The notes under the pieces are model-generated. The model saw only the letters and a program-made list of their open reading frames with translations. It had not been told where the DNA came from and searched no databases. From Chloroflexota bacterium (GTDB lineage: Bacteria > Chloroflexota > Anaerolineae > Anaerolineales > UBA11579): a DNA stretch of 51,142 bases. This document shows, one piece after another, positions 10,634 to 19,082 of this stretch (positions within the stretch are counted from its first letter, which is position 1; the number at the start of each line of letters is the position of its first letter). The DNA lies in the NCBI GenBank assembly GCA_016191875.1, contig JACPVG010000007.1, positions 1-51,142 on the forward strand, in the 5' to 3' direction. The position numbers were made by a program, and so were the translations under genes.

Positions 10634-11347
10634 ATGGCGATGCTTGAAGTCAGGGACATCCATACCTATTACGGCAACATCCACGCCTTAAAAGGCGTTA
10701 CTCTTGAAGTGAACCAGGGCGAGATCGTCACGTTGATTGGCGCGAATGGGGCCGGCAAAACCACCACACTGCGCACCATTTCCGGCCTCCTGCATCCGCG
10801 CCAGGGCAGCATCTCGCTGGACGGGGAGGACATCACCGCCTGCCCGGCGCACGAACTGGTCTATCGCGGCATCGCGATGGTGCCAGAAGGGCGTGGAGTC
10901 TTCGCCAAGATGTCCGTCCAGGAAAACCTGGAAATGGGCGCCTATCACCGCTCCGACCGGCCCGGGATCAGCGCGGATATGGAGCGGGTATTCACCCTTT
11001 TCCCGCGTCTCCGGGAACGCCGCCGCCAGGTGGCGGGCACGCTTTCCGGCGGCGAACAGCAGATGCTGGCGACCGGCCGGGCGCTGATGAGTAAGCCCCG
11101 GTTGCTGCTGATGGATGAACCCTCCATGGGACTGGCCCCCATCCTGGTCGAGGGTATCTTCGATACCATTCAGGCCATCAACAAAGAAGGTACGACCGTG
11201 TTGCTGGTGGAGCAAAACGCGCTCATGGCGTTGTCCATCGCCAGCCGCGGCTATGTGCTCCAGACCGGCCAGATCGTTCTGACCGACCAGGCCGAGAAAC
11301 TCAAGAAGAATGAGATGGTTCAGAAGGCCTATCTGGGGATTGAATGA
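10634..11347 (+). CDS. livF: Branched-chain amino-acid ABC transporter ATP-binding protein LivF
   Basis: The second ATPase of the liv system, 237 residues. Walker A is GANGAGKTT (36-44), the signature is TLSGGEQQML, and Walker B is LLLMDEPSMGLAP. It follows livG by 18 bp and ends the operon at a strong terminator (11367-11401). The 237-residue length is normal for LivF. Confidence 0.95.
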   Translation: MAMLEVRDIHTYYGNIHALKGVTLEVNQGEIVTLIGANGAGKTTTLRTISGLLHPRQGSISLDGEDITACPAHELVYRGIAMVPEGRGVFAKMSVQENLEMGAYHRSDRPGISADMERVFTLFPRLRERRRQVAGTLSGGEQQMLATGRALMSKPRLLLMDEPSMGLAPILVEGIFDTIQAINKEGTTVLLVEQNALMALSIASRGYVLQTGQIVLTDQAEKLKKNEMVQKAYLGIE

Positions 11348-11366
11348 ACCGGTGAGTTCGGGGTTT

Positions 11367-11401
11367 GCGGCGGCGGGCTGGCAACGGTCCGCCGCTTTTT
11401 T
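11367..11401 (+). terminator. Terminator of the liv operon
   Basis: A GCGGCGG/CCGCCGC stem (right arm 11389-11395) is followed directly by six T residues (11396-11401). The left arm can pair in two registers because GCGGCGG repeats. It starts 20 bp after the livF stop. Confidence 0.85.
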
Positions 11402-11479
11402 GACAGGCAGTCCGGTGACGACTTTCGCGCCTCGCGATTGACGCAGCCCTTGGCATACCAACAACGTAATCATTCCTGC

Positions 11480-11485
11480 TAGAAT
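11480..11485 (+). promoter_or_regulatory. Extended -10 box of the ornithine cyclodeaminase-family gene
   Basis: TGCTAGAAT ends 7 nt before the ATG at 11493. No ribosome site lies between, so transcription probably starts at the start codon (leaderless). Confidence 0.6.
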
Positions 11486-11492
11486 ATCTCCC

Positions 11493-12479
11493 ATGCTGAT
11501 CCTCGACGCCGCCGAAGTGAGACAGGCCCTGCCAATGGGCGAATGCATCTCGGCTATGAAAGGCGCCTACGCGGCCTTATCTGCCGGGCAGGTTGAGATG
11601 CCGCCGCGGATGCGCTTGCCGGTGGGACCGCACGACGGGCTGAGTCTCTTCATGCCCGCCTTCGTCGACGACGTCGAAGGGCAGGCGCTGGCGGTCAAGA
11701 TTGTTTCCGTGTTCAACCGCAATCCGGCCAGGGGACTGCCGCTCATCCACGCCGCGGTGCTGGTTCTGAGTGCAGAAACTGGTGCCGTCGAAGCCCTGCT
11801 GGAAGGTGCGGCTCTGACGGCCATCCGCACGGGTGCCGGCAGCGGCGCGGCCATTGATATCCTCGCCCGCCCGGATGCGGCTGCGCTGGCCGTCTTCGGC
11901 GCGGGCGCGCAGGCCCGTACCCAACTGGAAGCCGCCTGTACCGTGCGCGCCATTGAAACCGCCTGGGTCTACGACCCGAGCGTAGAGAGATGCACCGCAC
12001 TGATCGCTGAAATGGCCGGACGCGGGCCGATTCCAAACGACCTGCGGGCGGCCGGGACGCCGCGCGAAGCCGTGCGGGAAGCCGATATCGTCTGCGCCGC
12101 CACTACCTCAGCCAACCCGGTGTTTGACGACGCAGACCTCAGGCCCGGTACGCACATCAGCGGCGTGGGCAGTTACACACCCCAGATGCAGGAAATTCCG
12201 GCAGAGACCATCGCCCGCGCCCGCGTTGTCGTGGACAGCCGCGTGGCCGTCCTGGCCGAAGCCGGCGATCTTGTCATCCCTCTTCAGGCGGGTCAGACGC
12301 GAGCAGCCGACATCGCCGAGTTGGGCGAAATCCTCACCGGCACAGCCGCTGGCCGGACCAACGACCGTCAGATTACCTTTTTTAAATCCGTCGGCGTGGC
12401 CGTCCAGGATGCCGCCGCCGCCCGCCTGGCCCTCGCCAACGCCCGCCGGCTGGGGCTGGGCACGGAAGTGGCGTGGTGA
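11493..12479 (+). CDS. Ornithine cyclodeaminase/mu-crystallin family oxidoreductase
   Basis: The 328-residue protein has the family features: lysine K69 in LAVKIVSVF, the [10 protein letters not shown] segment (111-120) and an NAD(P)-binding Rossmann motif VFGAGAQA (134-141). Members include ornithine cyclodeaminase, alanine dehydrogenase, and Delta1-pyrroline-2-carboxylate and ketimine reductases. Sequence alone does not separate them. The next gene is a DAO-family flavoenzyme, which fits an imino-acid reductase role in D-proline, hydroxyproline or lysine-type catabolism, possibly fed by the liv importer. This is inference. The gene appears to be leaderless and has its own -10 box. Confidence 0.88.
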   Translation: MLILDAAEVRQALPMGECISAMKGAYAALSAGQVEMPPRMRLPVGPHDGLSLFMPAFVDDVEGQALAVKIVSVFNRNPARGLPLIHAAVLVLSAETGAVEALLEGAALTAIRTGAGSGAAIDILARPDAAALAVFGAGAQARTQLEAACTVRAIETAWVYDPSVERCTALIAEMAGRGPIPNDLRAAGTPREAVREADIVCAATTSANPVFDDADLRPGTHISGVGSYTPQMQEIPAETIARARVVVDSRVAVLAEAGDLVIPLQAGQTRAADIAELGEILTGTAAGRTNDRQITFFKSVGVAVQDAAAARLALANARRLGLGTEVAW

Positions 12480-12588
12480 GATGGCCGGCAAACGAGGTTG
12501 AAAATGTTTCACTGGACCACCAACCCGTCGGACTTCACGACTTCCGGATCTCAAACCTCGATACGTTCCAGCAGGATACCCTGACAAA

Positions 12589-13743
12589 ATGACCCTTCCC
12601 AAAACCGCATCCATCGTCATCATCGGCGGCGGCGTGATGGGCGCCAGCGTCGCCTATCATCTGGCCCGGCGCGGCGTCAAAGACATCGTCCTGCTCGAAA
12701 AAGAAGACTTCTTCGGCCTGGGAGCCACCGGCCGCTGCGCCGGCGGCGTGCGTTACCAGTTCGCCACCGAAGTGAACATCCGCCTCTCGCTCGCCAGCCT
12801 CCCAATGCTCGAACGCTTCCGGGAAGAACTGGGCCAGGAAGTGGATTACCGCCAATGCGGCTACCTTTTCCTGCTCACCAATGAACACGACATCGCCACT
12901 TTCGAGCGCAACGTGACCCTGCAGCACAACCTGAGCGTGATGACCGAATGGCTGGACGGCGACGCGATTCGCCGCCGCCTGCCTATGATGCGCCTTGAGG
13001 ACGTGTTGACCGGGACCTTTCACCACAAGGACGGCCTGTGCGACCCCAACAGCGTGGTAATGGGCTACATCAACAGCGCCAGCCGGCTCGGTGTGCAGAC
13101 CCTCACTGGCGTGTCTGTGACGGGAATCCAGACCAGTGGAGTGAAGGTTACAGCAGTGGAGACCGACCTGGGCACGATTCAAACGCCGCTGGTGGTAAAC
13201 GCCGCCGGGCCATGGGCTGGCGTTATCGGGCAGATGGCCGGAGTAACGATTCCCATCACCCCCGTCCGTCGCCAGATGCTCACTACCACCCCCCTACCGG
13301 AGATTCCCCCCGATTTTCCGTTCGTAATCGACTTCGCCCAATCGCTGTACTTCCACCGCGAGGGCGACGGCCTGCTGACCGGTATGAGCAACCCCGGCGA
13401 GAAAGCGGGCTTCGACCAGAACGTGGACTCAGATTGGGAATTGACCAACCTTGAGAAAGCCACCGAACGTCTGCCCTTGTTGGAGAAGGCCGGCCTCGCC
13501 AGCCACTGGGCCGGGCTGTACGAAGTGACCCCCGACGCTCACCCCATCTACGGGCGCACGCCGCTGGAAGGTTTCTATGTTGTGGCGGGGTTTTCCGGGC
13601 ATGGCTTCATGCACGGGCCGGTAAGCGGACTGCTGATGGCCGAACTCATCCTTGACGGCAGGGCCAGCGCGGTGGATGTGTCCATGCTCGATCTGGCTCG
13701 GTTTACTGATGGGCGGCTGGTCCATGAATACAACGTGGTATAG
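12589..13743 (+). CDS. FAD-dependent DAO-family oxidoreductase
   Basis: The 384 residues begin with a dinucleotide-binding fold: VIIGGGVMGASVAYHLARRG with GGGVMG at 13-18. The next family motif is GATGRCAGGVRYQF (about 44-57), and the C-terminal FAD motif is VAGFSGHGFMHGP. The closest families I recognise are sarcosine oxidase beta/monomeric sarcosine oxidase, dimethylglycine oxidase and D-proline/D-amino-acid dehydrogenases. It oxidises a C-N bond of an amino acid to an imine. Position after the cyclodeaminase-family reductase (109 bp gap) suggests the two act in sequence. Exact substrate unknown. Confidence 0.88.
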   Translation: MTLPKTASIVIIGGGVMGASVAYHLARRGVKDIVLLEKEDFFGLGATGRCAGGVRYQFATEVNIRLSLASLPMLERFREELGQEVDYRQCGYLFLLTNEHDIATFERNVTLQHNLSVMTEWLDGDAIRRRLPMMRLEDVLTGTFHHKDGLCDPNSVVMGYINSASRLGVQTLTGVSVTGIQTSGVKVTAVETDLGTIQTPLVVNAAGPWAGVIGQMAGVTIPITPVRRQMLTTTPLPEIPPDFPFVIDFAQSLYFHREGDGLLTGMSNPGEKAGFDQNVDSDWELTNLEKATERLPLLEKAGLASHWAGLYEVTPDAHPIYGRTPLEGFYVVAGFSGHGFMHGPVSGLLMAELILDGRASAVDVSMLDLARFTDGRLVHEYNVV

Positions 13744-13797
13744 GAACTATCGGGCGAGTTCAGACGTCTGGAACACAAACTAACTCTTGGAGGCCCC

Positions 13798-14229
13798 ATG
13801 AAATCTGCGTTCAAACTCACTGCGTTTGCGCTTCTTGTCGCGTTACTGGCCGCCTGCAGCCGGAACAGCGAAGAACCGGAACCGCAAGCCTGTACCCTGA
13901 TTGGATGCGTCAACAGCATCGAGCTGCGCCTTGAAAGCGAGTTGACCTATCCATTCACGGTCAGCATCCGCGGAGGCGAAGACTCGTTCAGGTTTGTCTG
14001 CGAAGAACCAACCTCTCAGATACCAACCGGCATTCCCGCCACGGGTGACTGCCAGGCCGGTATCTTTACAATGTTCAACTTCAGCCCGGTGAGCATAGAC
14101 GTGACCGTGGAATGGCCAGCCAGCAGCCAGAGCGTCACCGTTGAGCCGGATTACGAGACCTTCCGCCCGAACGGCCCCGGCTGCGAACCGGAATGCCGCT
14201 ACGGCATCGTCACAATCCAGGGACAGTAA
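13798..14229 (+). CDS. Small secreted lipoprotein, unknown function
   Basis: A 143-residue protein with a lipoprotein signal (lipobox LLAAC, Cys at about residue 19), so it should be displayed on the outer face of the membrane. The mature part has six Cys residues after the lipid cysteine, arranged mostly as C..C pairs (CTLIGC, CEPEC and two more), and a beta-rich composition. No family is recognised. The ATG is supported by GGAGG six nt upstream. It lies between an oxidoreductase gene and cinA, with no clear functional link to either. Confidence 0.75.
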   Translation: MKSAFKLTAFALLVALLAACSRNSEEPEPQACTLIGCVNSIELRLESELTYPFTVSIRGGEDSFRFVCEEPTSQIPTGIPATGDCQAGIFTMFNFSPVSIDVTVEWPASSQSVTVEPDYETFRPNGPGCEPECRYGIVTIQGQ

Positions 14230-14292
14230 ACGGCAGGCGGAAGTCGGCGCTTCTTCACACTGGAGCATCCGACCTCCAAACTTCCCGTCCTT

Positions 14293-15441
14293 ATGCCTTC
14301 CGCTGAGATTCTGACCATCGGCACAGAGATTCTGCTGGGGGAGATCGCCGACACCAACGCCCGTCACATTGCGCTGGCCCTGCGCGAGGCGGGCATAAAC
14401 TTGTATTTCACCGCCACCGTGGGCGACAACGAAGAGCGCATTGCCGCGGCCATCCGCCAATCGTTGGAACGCGCCGACATCTTGGTCACTACCGGTGGTT
14501 TAGGGCCGACTGTGGACGACCCGACCCGGGCGGCGGTGGCGCGCGCCCTGGCCCTGCCGCTTGAGTTCCGGGAAGAGTTATGGCAGCAGGTGGTGGAGCG
14601 TTTCGCCCGATTTGGGCGTACGCCCACAGAGAATAACAGACGCCAGGCATACGTGCCGCAGGGCGCGCAGGCCGTCGAAAATCCCGTGGGAACTGCGCCG
14701 GCATTCATCCTCGAAACGGAGGGCCGCAGTATCATCTGCCTGCCGGGAGTGCCGCGCGAAATGGAGTACCTACTGGAACATGCTATGTTGCCTTACCTGC
14801 GGGAACGTTATGCGCTCACCGGGACCATCCGGGCGCGTGTGCTGCACACCGCGGGCGAGGGCGAATCGGCTGTGGATGAACTCATCGGCGACCTGGAAAC
14901 GATGCTCAACCCCACGGTGGGTCTGGCAGCCCACGCCGGGCAGGTGGATGTGCGCATCACAGCCAAGGCAGCCTCGGCCGAGGAGGCAAATGCGCTCATC
15001 GCGCCCGTGGAAGCCGAACTGCGCCGCCGGCTGGGCGAACGCATCTACGGGGCAGATGAGGACACACTGGAAGGCGCGGCGCTGACCCTCCTGGATGAAC
15101 TGGGCTGGCGCGCTGCGGTGGTCGAAGTTGGACTGGAAGGCGACCTCGGGGCGCGACTGGCGAGTGAAGCGCGCCTGGGCTGGGAAACGCTGGCGGTGGA
15201 AGCCACGCTTGACGACCTGAAGGCCGCCGTGACAGCGTTGCGCCAACGGACCGGCGCGGAGATTGGGCTTGGTGTGGGGCTGGAGCGCGGCCAGGAGAAA
15301 CAGACCCTGCACCTTGTGATTCAATCGCCGGTGAAGGAGAACGCCATCACTCGCACCTACGGCGGCCCGCCCGCGCTTGCGACGCAATGGGCCGTGAACC
15401 TCGCTCTGGACCTGCTGCGCCGCTTGCGCGCCAAACCCTGA
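14293..15441 (+). CDS. cinA: CinA-family protein with degenerate C-terminal domain
   Basis: Residues 1-170 form a MoaB/CinA-N (MoCF) domain: AEILTIGTEILLGEIADTNA and VTTGGLGPTVDDPT are clear, and this domain in CinA hydrolyses ADP-ribose or handles NAD-derived nucleotides. A linker domain (about 175-255) follows. The last ~125 residues align with the PncC nicotinamide-nucleotide amidase but lack the ESCTGG catalytic-serine motif: the corresponding segment reads AAVVEVGLEGDLGARLA. The domain is also shortened, so deamidase activity is probably lost. The total of 382 residues is shorter than the usual 410-430. No ribosome site is obvious. Confidence 0.88.
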   Translation: MPSAEILTIGTEILLGEIADTNARHIALALREAGINLYFTATVGDNEERIAAAIRQSLERADILVTTGGLGPTVDDPTRAAVARALALPLEFREELWQQVVERFARFGRTPTENNRRQAYVPQGAQAVENPVGTAPAFILETEGRSIICLPGVPREMEYLLEHAMLPYLRERYALTGTIRARVLHTAGEGESAVDELIGDLETMLNPTVGLAAHAGQVDVRITAKAASAEEANALIAPVEAELRRRLGERIYGADEDTLEGAALTLLDELGWRAAVVEVGLEGDLGARLASEARLGWETLAVEATLDDLKAAVTALRQRTGAEIGLGVGLERGQEKQTLHLVIQSPVKENAITRTYGGPPALATQWAVNLALDLLRRLRAKP

Positions 15442-15455
15442 GGCGAAAACAAACC

Positions 15456-16193
15456 ATGAATCCCGTTTTGGAGATTCTGCTGGCCGGCCTGATCATGCTG
15501 GCCGCACTGCTGTATTCGGCCGTCGGGCATGGCGGCGGCTCCGGCTACCTTGCGGCAATGGCCCTGTTCGACATACCCCCCGAGGTGATGCGCCCGACCG
15601 CCCTGGCTCTAAATATCCTGGTCAGCGGGCTGGCCACCTATAACTTCTCCCGCGCAGGGCATTTCTCCTGGCGTTTGTTCTGGCCGTTCGCCCTGGTCTC
15701 GATTCCGTTCTCGTACCTTGGCGGTTCGATCGCCCTGCCGGGCGGCATCTATCGGCCGCTGGTGAGCCTGGGGCTTTGGTTCGCCGCGCTGCGCCTGATG
15801 CGTCCGTCGGACGATTACTCGCCGACGACCACCCCCCCACCCCTCTGGGTGGCATTGCTCGTCGGCTCGGGTGTCGGCCTGCTCGCCGGCCTCACCGGCA
15901 TTGGCGGCGGCATTTTCCTCAGTCCTTTGATGGTGCTTCTTGGCTGGGCGGATGCCCGCCGGACTTCCGGTGTCTCCGCCCCATTCATCCTGGTTAATTC
16001 GCTTTCGGGGCTGGGCGCCCACCTGGCCGCCGGTGGAGCGTTGCCAGCCGCCGTGCCGCTGTGGGGGCTGGCGGCGCTGATGGGCGGCCTGCTGGGGGCA
16101 CATTACGGCAGCCGGCGGCTGGCCAATCAGACCCTACGCAGGCTGCTGGCAGCCGCCCTGGTAATTGCGGGCCTGAAGATGCTCCTCGGCTGA
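15456..16193 (+). CDS. TauE/SafE-family membrane transporter
   Basis: The 245-residue protein has about seven hydrophobic segments and two inverted-repeat signature regions, LLYSAVGHGGGSGYLAAMAL near the N-terminus and GLTGIGGGIFLSPL in the middle. This family exports sulfite, sulfoacetate or related organosulfur anions, but many members are uncharacterised. The start at 15456 was chosen because upstream codons in the same frame lie inside cinA and encode a hydrophilic, non-conserved extension. It begins 14 bp after the cinA stop and is probably transcribed with it. Confidence 0.85.
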   Translation: MNPVLEILLAGLIMLAALLYSAVGHGGGSGYLAAMALFDIPPEVMRPTALALNILVSGLATYNFSRAGHFSWRLFWPFALVSIPFSYLGGSIALPGGIYRPLVSLGLWFAALRLMRPSDDYSPTTTPPPLWVALLVGSGVGLLAGLTGIGGGIFLSPLMVLLGWADARRTSGVSAPFILVNSLSGLGAHLAAGGALPAAVPLWGLAALMGGLLGAHYGSRRLANQTLRRLLAAALVIAGLKMLLG

Positions 16194-16336
16194 AGGGATG
16201 ATCCTAAAGCAAATCATGTGCAGCCAACCTGTCCACAACCTGAAATACGCCCGCGTCGAAGAGGAGTGCCGTTTCTTGGCTAGAAGGCTCCCACAATACG
16301 CTCCTTAGGCGGGGAACTGGGAAGCGGCCCAACGAT

Positions 16337-16777
16337 TCACACGCCGACCAGTTTGAGTAGCACCCAGGCATTCAACGCCTGCAAGACCAACCCGACAAAG
16401 AGAAACATCCGGGTGACCGCCTTGCTGATCGACCGGCTGAACAGCCCTTTTGGGAGCCGCTTGGGCGCATGCTCTCCCAGTACAAGATGATACCTCTGGC
16501 TTACCTCGCCCAGGCGGACGTATTCTGCCCCAAGATGCCAGGCGGCGAAAATCGCCAGGAGGGCGGCCACAGCCGGGAAGGCCACCACCTGCCAGCCCAG
16601 CGTACTGATCAGGCGTTCCTGAAAGTAATACGGGGCGATGGTAATGAACCCCACGGCCAGCCCCCATCGGTAGATCGATTGCCAATAGATCTCATGGCGA
16701 TACTTCCACTCTTCCCATAGAAGATTGGCAATCTGTTCTTCAGGCAGTTTTGTCATGCGGTGATCTTTCTTTCCCAC
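16337..16777 (-). CDS. Unknown protein with three membrane segments
   Basis: The GTG at 16777 is preferred over the upstream ATG because AGGAGG lies five nt before it. The 146-residue product has a charged, aromatic N-terminus (WEEWKYRHEIYW), two adjacent hydrophobic segments (about 31-48 and 53-75), a basic cytoplasmic loop and a last membrane helix near the C-terminus. The pattern resembles small SLATT/RipA-like membrane proteins but I cannot name a family. Transcription is convergent with the TauE-type gene and divergent from the amidohydrolase-CYTH gene. Confidence 0.7.
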   Translation of the reverse strand: MGKKDHRMTKLPEEQIANLLWEEWKYRHEIYWQSIYRWGLAVGFITIAPYYFQERLISTLGWQVVAFPAVAALLAIFAAWHLGAEYVRLGEVSQRYHLVLGEHAPKRLPKGLFSRSISKAVTRMFLFVGLVLQALNAWVLLKLVGV

Positions 16778-16808
16778 AGCAGCCTCCTGGCATACGCCGA
16801 AATGGCAC

Positions 16809-16831
16809 CCACCCAATCATACAATGGGTGG
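16809..16831. repeat. Inverted repeat in the divergent promoter region
   Basis: CCACCCA and TGGGTGG form a 7-bp inverted repeat with a 9-bp centre (16809-16831). It lies upstream of the minus-strand membrane protein and may be an operator. Support is weak. Confidence 0.3.
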
Positions 16832-16860
16832 CTCGCCAGGGAAAGCGGCAGATTGCGCCC

Positions 16861-16888
16861 TTGTCCGAAACCTGCTTTTATGTAGAAT
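16861..16888 (+). promoter_or_regulatory. Distal promoter candidate of the amidohydrolase-CYTH gene
   Basis: TTGTCC (16861-16866) and TAGAAT (16883-16888) are separated by 16 bp. It lies about 100 bp upstream of the gene. Confidence 0.45.
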
Positions 16889-16940
16889 TGGTCTATGGTA
16901 GTACAGAATACGCCACCCACCGCCGGGGCGCACGAATTGG

Positions 16941-16970
16941 TTGACAATTCGCTGCGCCTCGACGTCTATA
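16941..16970 (+). promoter_or_regulatory. Proximal promoter candidate of the amidohydrolase-CYTH gene
   Basis: A perfect TTGACA at 16941-16946 is followed after 18 bp by TCTATA (16965-16970), overlapping a TATATT at 16967. An AAGGA ribosome site (16976-16980) lies six nt before the ATG, so the leader would be very short. Confidence 0.45.
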
Positions 16971-16986
16971 TTGAGAAGGAATTCGA

Positions 16987-18990
16987 ATGACAAAGAAAGC
17001 AGATCTCATCCTCCACAACGCCATCGTCCTGACCATGGATGACGACTTCACCCAGTACGAACCGGGCGCAGTGGCCGTGAAAGGCGACAGCATCCTGGCC
17101 GCCGGGCCGGAAGCCGAAGTGCTGGCGACCTATGCAGCCGCCGAAAAGATCGACTGCGGCGGTAAAGTGCTGATGCCCGGCCTGGTGAACGCCCACACCC
17201 ACGTGCCCATGACCCTGCTGCGCGGCCTGGCCGACGACCTGCGTCTTGATGTCTGGCTGCTGGGCTACATGATGCCGGTAGAGCGCGAGTTCGTCTCGCC
17301 GGATTTCGTGCGCCTCGGCACGCTCATCGGCTGTGCCGAATACATCCGCACCGGCATCACCACCTTCAATGACATGTACTATTACGAAGAGGATATCGCC
17401 AAGGCCACCGTGCAGGCCGGGCTGCGCGCCGTTCTCGGCCAGACCGTGCTCAAATTCCCCACTCCGGATGCAGGCTCGTTCGAGGAATCGCTGGCCGCGG
17501 CGCGCGAGTTCATCGTCGGCTGGCACGACCATCCCCTGATCGTCCCGGCAGTTGCCCCCCACGCACCTTTCACCTGCACCCCGGATATCCTCAAAGCCTG
17601 TGCCGCGCTGGCGGCCGAGTTCGACGTGCCCTTGCATATCCACCTGGCTGAAACGGCGGTGGAAGTGGAAAACATGCGCGCCGAGAACGACATGCCGGTC
17701 ATCCCATACGTCAAGAAGCAGAATATTTTCGACGCCAAAGTCATCGCCGCCCACTGCGTGCACATCGATAAGGGCGAAATCCATACCTTGAAACACCACA
17801 AAGCCGGTGTGGCGCACAACCCCAGCAGCAACATGAAACTGGCATCCGGGGCCGCGCCGGTAATGCAGATGCTCGAAACCGGCCTGAACGTCGGTATTGG
17901 CACCGACGGCCCGGCCAGCAATAACGATCTCGACATGTTCGAAGAGGTGCGCCTGGCTTCCTTCCTGGCCAAACTACGCAGCGGCGACCCGACCAGCCTG
18001 CCCGCTCGTACAGCGGTGCTTATGGCCACTCGTATGGGGGCCCGGGCCTTGCACCTCGGCCACCTCACTGGCTCACTGGAACTCGGCAAACGCGCCGACC
18101 TGATCCTGGTCGAAATCGACACGCTGCACAACAGCCCGCGCTTCCGCCGCGACCCGAACGGCATCTATGCCCAATTGGTGTTCGCCGGCAAATCCACCGA
18201 CGTGAGCGACGTGATGGTGAACGGCAAGTGGCTGATGCGCGCCCGCAAACTGGAGACTATCGACGAACGCATACTGCTCGAAGAAGCCAACCAGTATGCC
18301 CTCAAAGTGGATACCTTCCTGATTCAGCGCGAACAGTCCGTGCTCTCCAAGCTCATCGCCATCGGCGGCGCCACCCAGGAAGAATCCTTCGAGGTGCAGG
18401 TCAAGGTCCGGGTAGAAGAACCCGAAGCCATCGCCGCCGCCCTCGACCAGCCGGAGATCGAGATCGTCTACTACCGGCATTATCATGAATACGATACCTA
18501 CTTCGTCTTCGAGGACGAAACCCAGGGTCTGGTGCGCCACCGCGAGGACGAGTTCATGAATCTCCAGGGCAAGGTGGAACACGTGCGTGCGCGCCTCACC
18601 CACATCGGCCAGACCCACGAACGCGAATACCCCAGCAAGGCCATGCTCTCGCGCAGCCGCTACCTGGCCCCCGCCGGCCAGAGCCTGCGCTTTCTGCGAG
18701 AGTACTTCATCCCTGACCACGAAATGTTCATCGAGAAAGATCGGCGCCGCTGGTTGGTCAAATACAAAGACACGGAATTTTACGTGAATCTGGATACGGT
18801 CGACCAGCCCGATCTGGGGCATTTCCTGGAAGTGAAGAGCCGCACCTGGAGTCGAAACGACGCCGAAAGCAAGGCGGAACTGGCAATGGAACTTGTCCGG
18901 CGGCTGGGCGCATCGGCTGAAGAGATTCAGGCCCGTGACTATGTAGAGCTCGTCCGTGAACCCGGTGAGCGCCGCGGGTCACGCACCTAG
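16987..18990 (+). CDS. MTA/SAH-deaminase-like amidohydrolase fused to a CYTH domain
   Basis: Residues 1 to about 430 are an amidohydrolase of the 5-methylthioadenosine/S-adenosylhomocysteine deaminase (MtaD) type. Metal ligands H70, H72, H219, H256 and D307 are present, as are HTHVPMTLLRGLADDL, substrate H192 and the HLAET glutamate E222. Residues about 465-655 match a CYTH domain: EVQVK (469-473, with Gln for the second Glu of ExExK), YDTYF, VRHRE, KYKD, NLDTV and LGHFLEVK. CYTH proteins cleave or cyclise nucleoside triphosphates (CyaB-type cyclase, thiamine triphosphatase, triphosphate tunnel enzymes). One uninterrupted frame covers both, 667 residues against about 430 for MtaD. The next gene encodes a cyclic-nucleotide-binding protein. 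The combined role is unknown. Confidence 0.88.
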   Translation: MTKKADLILHNAIVLTMDDDFTQYEPGAVAVKGDSILAAGPEAEVLATYAAAEKIDCGGKVLMPGLVNAHTHVPMTLLRGLADDLRLDVWLLGYMMPVEREFVSPDFVRLGTLIGCAEYIRTGITTFNDMYYYEEDIAKATVQAGLRAVLGQTVLKFPTPDAGSFEESLAAAREFIVGWHDHPLIVPAVAPHAPFTCTPDILKACAALAAEFDVPLHIHLAETAVEVENMRAENDMPVIPYVKKQNIFDAKVIAAHCVHIDKGEIHTLKHHKAGVAHNPSSNMKLASGAAPVMQMLETGLNVGIGTDGPASNNDLDMFEEVRLASFLAKLRSGDPTSLPARTAVLMATRMGARALHLGHLTGSLELGKRADLILVEIDTLHNSPRFRRDPNGIYAQLVFAGKSTDVSDVMVNGKWLMRARKLETIDERILLEEANQYALKVDTFLIQREQSVLSKLIAIGGATQEESFEVQVKVRVEEPEAIAAALDQPEIEIVYYRHYHEYDTYFVFEDETQGLVRHREDEFMNLQGKVEHVRARLTHIGQTHEREYPSKAMLSRSRYLAPAGQSLRFLREYFIPDHEMFIEKDRRRWLVKYKDTEFYVNLDTVDQPDLGHFLEVKSRTWSRNDAESKAELAMELVRRLGASAEEIQARDYVELVREPGERRGSRT

Positions 18991-19017
18991 GCAAGGGCCA
19001 GTCGCGGGCGGGCAAAC

Positions 19018-19046
19018 TTGACCCACGCGCGCCGACATGTTAAACT
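19018..19046 (+). promoter_or_regulatory. Promoter of the cyclic-nucleotide-binding gene
   Basis: TTGACC (19018-19023), a 17-bp spacer and TAAACT (19041-19046) form a good promoter. AGGAGG at 19068-19073 is the ribosome site. The gene can therefore be expressed independently of the upstream fusion gene. Confidence 0.65.
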
Positions 19047-19082
19047 CTGCCTAGCCCAGACCCAACGAGGAGGAGAACCCCG

